Shown here one piece after another: positions 63,987 to 64,000 of a stretch of DNA of 64,000 bases. Under the pieces are notes generated by a model, which ran no database searches, had not been told where the DNA came from, and worked only from the letters and a program-made list of their open reading frames with translations. Position numbers and translations under genes: made by a program. How positions within the stretch are numbered: position 1 is the stretch's first letter; every line of letters begins with the position of its first letter. The stretch comes from Primula veris (taxonomy: Eukaryota > Streptophyta > Magnoliopsida > Ericales > Primulaceae): positions 10,627,992 to 10,691,991 of the forward strand of contig OY821746.1 of the NCBI GenBank assembly GCA_963682055.1, written 5' to 3'.

Positions 63987-64000
63987 AATAGTGGATAACT

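Overview
The window is nuclear DNA from a eudicot plant. It is AT-rich, with GT-AG introns, A-type cytochrome P450 genes, a RING-H2 gene and a dense, nested set of plant retrotransposons. Nothing in it is bacterial, viral or organellar. I cannot name the species.

Host genes are few. They are two same-strand CYP71-clan P450 genes (21.3-23.2 kb and 50.8-53.7 kb, each two exons, 499 and 500 residues, all signature motifs intact), a recent broken copy of the 5-prime end of the second P450 (48.6 kb), a RING-H2 E3 ligase gene at the right edge, and a possible first exon of a leftward gene near 0.98 kb. The P450s look like a local duplicate family pushed apart by transposon insertion.

Layout. 1.5-4.4 kb is a decayed LINE split by a very young Cassandra-type TRIM whose LTRs carry 5S rRNA sequence. 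4.6-6.7 kb holds foldback elements and Mutator-type MITEs with 9-bp target duplications. 8.06-15.87 kb is a full Copia element on the minus strand. 15.9-21.0 kb has a SINE, a Stowaway MITE and a solo LTR related to the Copia LTRs. 25.70-44.01 kb is one 18.3-kb Ty3/Gypsy element of the Tat/Retand type, bounded by a perfect AAAAC duplication, with a later solo Copia LTR inside its left LTR. 44.6-47.3 kb is a long inverted-repeat element with a gene-like core, split by another solo LTR. 47.5-50.3 kb is a patchwork of hairpins, a SINE, dispersed repeats and the P450 fragment. 54.5-61.2 kb has a MITE, a foldback and a nearly complete LINE.

The most interesting region is the cargo of the Gypsy element. 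Between its integrase and its 3-prime LTR, on the strand opposite gag-pol, lie five compact intronless genes for small coiled-coil proteins, each with its own TATA box and some with AATAAA signals. They are followed by a gene of up to six exons (698 to about 1,100 residues) whose N-terminus resembles the putative gypsy-type transposon domain and whose C-terminus is coiled coil. An 87-bp tandem repeat separates this cargo from the converging pol genes. Gag-pol carries three in-frame stops and a frameshift, while the antisense genes stay open. Extra antisense ORFs are known in Tat-lineage elements; a five-member promoter-bearing array is the part worth checking for novelty.
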